From contig CAADWU010000008.1 in assembly GCA_900752845.1 (NCBI GenBank), positions 1 to 10,534 of the forward strand: a DNA stretch of 10,534 nt, written 5' to 3'. Below, piece after piece: positions 7,332 to 10,534 of this stretch. The position numbers were made by a program, and so were the translations under genes. The notes under the pieces are model-generated. The model worked only from the letters and a program-made list of their open reading frames with translations, ran no database searches and was not told the origin of the DNA. The DNA comes from Candidatus Gastranaerophilales bacterium (GTDB lineage: Bacteria; Cyanobacteriota; Vampirovibrionia; Gastranaerophilales; Gastranaerophilaceae). Positions within the stretch are counted from its first letter, which is position 1. Each line of letters opens with the position of its first letter.

Positions 7332-8624
7332 TTACTTAATTTCAACTTTATTGTTTTCCATTAAGAAATCTCTGACTTTATCATTCATAGCTTGTTGAGA
7401 AATGCTTGCCAAAACTTCAGGATTTTGTCCTAACTGTTTAATTAAGTCCTGAGGTTTCATACCATAAGCAGCGCTTAGTTCGCCAAATTTCTTTTCAAGA
7501 TCTTTTTGATCAAGTTTTATATTTTCAGTCTTAGCAATTTTATCAATTACAAGAGAGTTTTTAATTCTGATTAAAGCATCATCTTTAAGATTTTTAACCA
7601 ATTCATCTTCACCTTGAGCTTTAACTAAGTTATCCCAGCTTATACCTTGAGCTGCAAGTCTTTGTTTGTATTCTTCTTTTAAAGAAGCTACTTCTCTGTC
7701 AATCATTGATTGAGGAATTTCAACTTTAGCGGCATCAATAACAGCTTTGAATACTTCATTTTCAGAATTTTGTCTGTTAGCTCTTTCTCTTTGAGAGTCC
7801 AAATATTTCTGAATATCAGCCTTCAAGTCATCTACAGTTTTGAAAGGTCCCACTTTTTGAGCAAACTCATCATTTAATTCAGGCAATTTTTTCTCTTTAA
7901 TTTCATTGATTTTAATTTTGAAAGTTGCAGGCTGCCCTTTTAATTTTTCATCATGGTATTGTTCAGGGAAAGTCACCTTGATCTCAAATTCATCATTAAG
8001 ATTTTTACCTACCAATTGTTCTGCAAATCCTGGAATAAAGTTTGAGTTAGCTAAATCTAACGGATAATTTTTAGCTTCTCCGCCCTGAATTTTTTCACCG
8101 TTAGCATAACCGTCAAAATCAATTACTGCAATATCAGTATCTTTGGTTGGTCTGTCTGTAACAATTTCCTGAGTACTGTGCTGGCTCAAAAGGTTGTCAA
8201 TAGACTTTTGCATTGCTGTTTCATCTACAGGAGTATCTTTTACTTCAAGATTTAAGCCTTTGTATTCACCAAGAGTAACTTCAGGTCTTAATTCTGCCTT
8301 AGCAGTAACAGTCAAATCTTCACCCATATTGAAGTTATAGTTTGTAATGTAAGGCTGAGCTATGATATCTAAGTTATTATCAACCACTGCCTGATTAATT
8401 GCTTTAGGCATCAAATTTTCAATAGCTTCCTGTTTAATTCTTTCTGTTCCGACATGTCTTTCAACAACTGCACGAGGAGCTTTACCTTTTCTAAAGCCGT
8501 CAATATTTACATATTGAGATATTCTTTGAACAGCTTTGTTATACGCATCAACTGCATCTTTTGCAGGAATTGTAATATCTAATTTTACTACATTTTCTTG
8601 TTCTTTTTCTAAAGTTACTTTCAT
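7332..8624 (-). CDS. tig: Trigger factor (ribosome-associated chaperone and peptidyl-prolyl isomerase)
   Basis: A 430-residue cytoplasmic chaperone that docks at the ribosome exit tunnel and shields nascent chains. The N-terminal ribosome-binding domain (about 1-115) holds the signature GFRKGKAP at 43-50. The FKBP-type isomerase domain is at about 155-245 (VIDFDGYANG and FIPGFAEQL segments recognisable), and the helical C-terminal arm domain fills 250-430. Length is normal for the family (E. coli 432). The ATG at 8624 has AAAGGA 7 nt upstream and gives the standard MKVTLEK-type start. It is probably monocistronic: its own promoter lies in the divergent region, and a terminator follows directly. 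Genes for ClpP and ClpX lie next, the common arrangement for this chaperone. Confidence 0.99.
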   Translation of the reverse strand: MKVTLEKEQENVVKLDITIPAKDAVDAYNKAVQRISQYVNIDGFRKGKAPRAVVERHVGTERIKQEAIENLMPKAINQAVVDNNLDIIAQPYITNYNFNMGEDLTVTAKAELRPEVTLGEYKGLNLEVKDTPVDETAMQKSIDNLLSQHSTQEIVTDRPTKDTDIAVIDFDGYANGEKIQGGEAKNYPLDLANSNFIPGFAEQLVGKNLNDEFEIKVTFPEQYHDEKLKGQPATFKIKINEIKEKKLPELNDEFAQKVGPFKTVDDLKADIQKYLDSQRERANRQNSENEVFKAVIDAAKVEIPQSMIDREVASLKEEYKQRLAAQGISWDNLVKAQGEDELVKNLKDDALIRIKNSLVIDKIAKTENIKLDQKDLEKKFGELSAAYGMKPQDLIKQLGQNPEVLASISQQAMNDKVRDFLMENNKVEIK

Positions 8625-8659
8625 TATTTTATCCTTTATTAAGTAATACTTGTACTAAA

Positions 8660-8687
8660 ATCATACAGCAAAAAAGAATTTGCGCAA
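8660..8687 (-). promoter_or_regulatory. Candidate tig promoter
   Basis: On the minus strand TATGAT (8660-8665, 5 of 6 matches) lies 16 nt from TTGCGC (8682-8687, 3 of 6). Start would be near 8653, leaving a leader of about 28 nt with the AAAGGA ribosome site in it. The -35 sits inside the palindrome TTGCGCAA (8680-8687). Confidence 0.45.
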
Positions 8688-8691
8688 GTCG

Positions 8692-8719
8692 TTAAGTTAA
8701 CTCAGGTTTATGATATAAT
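8692..8719 (+). promoter_or_regulatory. Promoter of the acyltransferase-amidase-carboxypeptidase operon
   Basis: A perfect TATAAT at 8714-8719 with a weak TTAAGT (8692-8697) 16 nt upstream. Only 7 nt separate the box from the ATG at 8727, so transcription would start at or next to the first codon. It diverges from the tig promoter in the same 102-bp gap. Confidence 0.5.
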
Positions 8720-8726
8720 AACAGGC

Positions 8727-9410
8727 ATGGTAAGATTAATAAACGATAACAACATAGACTTTATTGCAAATACTGCTTACAGAATGATGCGAATTCAAGA
8801 ACACTTTACGCACATAAAAGATTACAATAATCCAAATCTGTCTTCATGCATTTATGCATTATGGCATGCAAACCAATTTTTGGTTCACGGCATTGAAGAT
8901 AAGGCTAATACAAGTATACTTATCAGTAATTCAATTGACGGAGAAGTAATAGCAAGAGCTGTCGAAAAATGGGGGTTTAAAGTAGTAAGAGGTTCAGCCG
9001 GCAAAAAGGGCGCAGTAGAATCAACTATGCAGATGCTTACCCGTTTAAATAACGGCGAATCGGTTGCTATTATGGTTGACGGCCCACACGGTCCGCTACA
9101 TAAAGTCAAAAACGGGGCTGTAAAATTATCACAAAAGTCAGGTAAACCTATAGTTCCGGTATATTGGTATTCTCCTCAAAAAACATTTATACACCTTCCA
9201 TCCTGGGATAAAATGACAACACCTCTCGGCGATTGTAATATTTTGAATTTATACGGCAAACCTATATATGTAAAGCCGGATGCCACAGACGAAGATGTCA
9301 ATCATATTAAAGAAGAAATTAAAGCTTCACTTGAAAAACTTGAAAAAGAAGCACCTGAACTTTATAAAGAGGCACAAAAACAGGGATTATGGAAAAAGAA
9401 AAAAAATTAA
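8727..9410 (+). CDS. DUF374-type lysophospholipid acyltransferase family protein
   Basis: A 227-residue protein of the DUF374 branch of glycerophospholipid acyltransferases, which transfer acyl groups in membrane or lipid A metabolism of diderm bacteria; the exact substrate is unknown. Family landmarks are H47 in the WHAN block, SIDGE at 69-73, RGS at 88-90, DGPHGP at 118-123 and PIVPV at 141-145. Unlike many relatives it has no clear N-terminal membrane helix, so membrane contact is probably peripheral. The C-terminus (about 190-227) is a charged helix ending in a Lys run. The ATG at 8727 is the first start codon after an in-frame stop at 8640 and has no spaced Shine-Dalgarno, while a TATAAT box lies just before it; the message may be leaderless. 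The next downstream Met (M20, M21) also lacks a ribosome site. The gene overlaps the following amidase by 22 nt. Confidence 0.88.
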   Translation: MVRLINDNNIDFIANTAYRMMRIQEHFTHIKDYNNPNLSSCIYALWHANQFLVHGIEDKANTSILISNSIDGEVIARAVEKWGFKVVRGSAGKKGAVESTMQMLTRLNNGESVAIMVDGPHGPLHKVKNGAVKLSQKSGKPIVPVYWYSPQKTFIHLPSWDKMTTPLGDCNILNLYGKPIYVKPDATDEDVNHIKEEIKASLEKLEKEAPELYKEAQKQGLWKKKKN

Positions 9411-10213
9411 ACATATCTGCAATCCAGATGTGTTCAAAGGTTGGGGATAAAAACGCAAACATCCAAAAAGTTTCGCAACTGATATCAAGAGATATAACGT
9501 TTGATACTGATATGATAGTCCTGCCCGAAGTTTGGACTGTCGGCTGGGCTCCTAAACGCTTTATTAAAAGTGCTGAAAACATAAAAAACAGCGAAACAAT
9601 AGAATTTCTGTCTTCAATAGCAAAAAAATACAACTGCTGGATTATCGGAGGAAGTTTTATCGAAAAAGACGATGCTGGAAATTATTATAATACCTGTCCT
9701 GTAATTAATAGAAGTGGTGAATTAATTTGTAAATATTCCAAAAATCATCTTTTTTCATATTACGGATGTGATGAAGGAAAATTTATCACTAAGGGAAATA
9801 ATCCTTTAATGGTTGATATTGAAGGAATTAAAACAGGCCTTACAATCTGCTATGATATCCGTTTTCCTGAAATTTACAGAGCCTACAGAAAAGCAGGGGC
9901 AGACTTAGTGATAAACTGTGCCGCTTGGGGATTAAAAAAGCCAATCCCCTGGGAATGTATGACAAGATGCAGAGCTGTTGAAAATCAAACTTTTATGGTA
10001 GCATTAACTCAATCAGGATACATTGAAAATGATGAATGGAATATCGGTCATTCAAGAATTATTGATTACAAGGGTGAATCTTTGTCTGAAATTAAAGACC
10101 AAAAAGAAGGAGCAATGACTGCAAGTTTAAACTTCAATGAAATGTATGAATTTAGGGATAAATGCACCTGTATGAAAGATATTAAAGAAACCTATGAGGT
10201 AGAAATTATATGA
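9389..10213 (+). CDS. Nitrilase-superfamily carbon-nitrogen hydrolase, omega-amidase (Nit2/YafV)-like
   Basis: A 274-residue cytoplasmic amidase-type enzyme. The Glu-Lys-Cys catalytic triad is visible: E47 in LPEVW, K118 in KYSKNHLF and C154 in TICYDIRFPE, with the extra conserved E129. Length, spacing of the triad and the CYDIRFPE...RAVENQ pattern are closest to the Nit2/YafV omega-amidases, which deaminate 2-oxoglutaramate or 2-oxosuccinamate. That substrate is inferred; related branches hydrolyse other amides or N-carbamoyl compounds. The ATG lies inside the end of the acyltransferase gene, in the -1 frame relative to it, with AGGGA very close upstream (9382-9386). The stop TGA overlaps the ATG of the next gene in ATGA, so the three genes are one coupled operon. 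Confidence 0.9.
   Translation: MEKEKKLNISAIQMCSKVGDKNANIQKVSQLISRDITFDTDMIVLPEVWTVGWAPKRFIKSAENIKNSETIEFLSSIAKKYNCWIIGGSFIEKDDAGNYYNTCPVINRSGELICKYSKNHLFSYYGCDEGKFITKGNNPLMVDIEGIKTGLTICYDIRFPEIYRAYRKAGADLVINCAAWGLKKPIPWECMTRCRAVENQTFMVALTQSGYIENDEWNIGHSRIIDYKGESLSEIKDQKEGAMTASLNFNEMYEFRDKCTCMKDIKETYEVEII
10196..10200 (+). promoter_or_regulatory. Ribosome binding site of the carboxypeptidase gene
   Basis: GAGGT lies 9 nt before the ATG at 10210, inside the 3' end of the amidase gene. It supports this start and reinitiation at the ATGA overlap. Confidence 0.6.
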
Positions 10214-10534
10214 AAAAAATATTAACCGTTTTATTAGCACTCATATCACTAATTGCAATTCAAGTTAAAACTGATGCGGCATCAATTGACAGAACAATTT
10301 CCTCATCAGGAATTAATAAAAGTGCTGTTTCCGTATCGGTTAAAGATGTTAAAACAGGCAAAACAGTATACAGATTAAACGAAAAACAGCCAAACATGCC
10401 TGCTTCTACTCTAAAAATGGTTACCCTTTCAGCCTCTTTAGACACTCTTGGTAAAGATTACGAATTCAAAACGCAGTTATATAAAAATACAAATAACGAA
10501 TTAATACTCAAACTCGGAGCAGATCCTTTTTTAC
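10210..10534 (+). CDS. dacB: D-alanyl-D-alanine carboxypeptidase/endopeptidase, PBP4 type (5' part only)
   Basis: The first 108 codons of a gene cut by the right edge. Residues 1-24 are a Sec signal peptide (KK, a hydrophobic stretch at 4-18, then TDAA), placing the enzyme in the periplasm. The active-site SxxK motif of serine penicillin-binding proteins is S66-T-L-K69, preceded by MPAST, the pattern of peptidase family S13 (DacB/PBP4). LKLGADPFL at 100-108 resembles the conserved GGDP segment of this family. It would trim or cleave peptidoglycan cross-links. The ATG overlaps the amidase stop in ATGA and has GAGGT 9 nt upstream. The SxN and KTG motifs lie outside the window, so the S13 assignment rests on the N-terminal quarter; another penicillin-binding family is possible but less likely. 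The symbol is by family resemblance. Confidence 0.85.
   Translation, partial: MKKILTVLLALISLIAIQVKTDAASIDRTISSSGINKSAVSVSVKDVKTGKTVYRLNEKQPNMPASTLKMVTLSASLDTLGKDYEFKTQLYKNTNNELILKLGADPFL

Overview
The window is AT-rich bacterial chromosome with dense, mostly housekeeping content. The proteins are typical of a diderm bacterium: a DUF374-type lysophospholipid acyltransferase, a PBP4-type carboxypeptidase, and a ClpX/ClpP/trigger-factor set. Base composition, protein style and two lineage-specific-looking proteins next to polA suggest a gut cyanobacterial-lineage organism (Vampirovibrionia/Melainabacteria, perhaps Gastranaerophilales). That placement is an impression from sequence style, not a search result. 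I see no rRNA, tRNA, CRISPR array, insertion sequence or phage gene.

Layout. Everything from 1 to 8624 is on the minus strand and everything from 8727 to the right edge is on the plus strand; the two halves diverge from a 102-bp promoter region. Reading the minus half in transcription order: tig (trigger factor, 8624-7332) ends at a clear intrinsic terminator; clpP (7176-6586) and clpX (6559-5252) follow as a two-gene unit with its own promoter, ending at a second strong terminator (5197-5230); then polA (5136-2281), a small exported protein overlapping the polA 3' end (2293-1856), and a large protein of unknown function that runs off the left edge (1820-1). The plus half is a tightly packed operon: acyltransferase (8727-9410), Nit2-type nitrilase-superfamily amidase (9389-10213) and the start of a D-Ala-D-Ala carboxypeptidase (10210 onward), each overlapping the next.

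How the genes work together. tig-clpP-clpX is the common protein-quality block: a ribosome-bound chaperone followed by the ClpXP protease. polA is a separate transcription unit carrying two unrecognised genes behind it. The plus operon touches envelope metabolism at both ends (lipid acylation, peptidoglycan carboxypeptidase) with a small amidase between.

Most noteworthy: (i) the partial protein of at least 606 aa after polA, which has three diverged copies of an unrecognised domain joined by basic Pro/Lys-rich linkers; (ii) the 145-aa exported protein overlapping polA; (iii) loss of two of the catalytic acidic residues in the PolA proofreading domain; (iv) a TATAAT box only 8 nt before the acyltransferase ATG, suggesting a leaderless mRNA; (v) the tig terminator U-tract merging into the clpP promoter. 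I see no convincing new defence or mobile system here.
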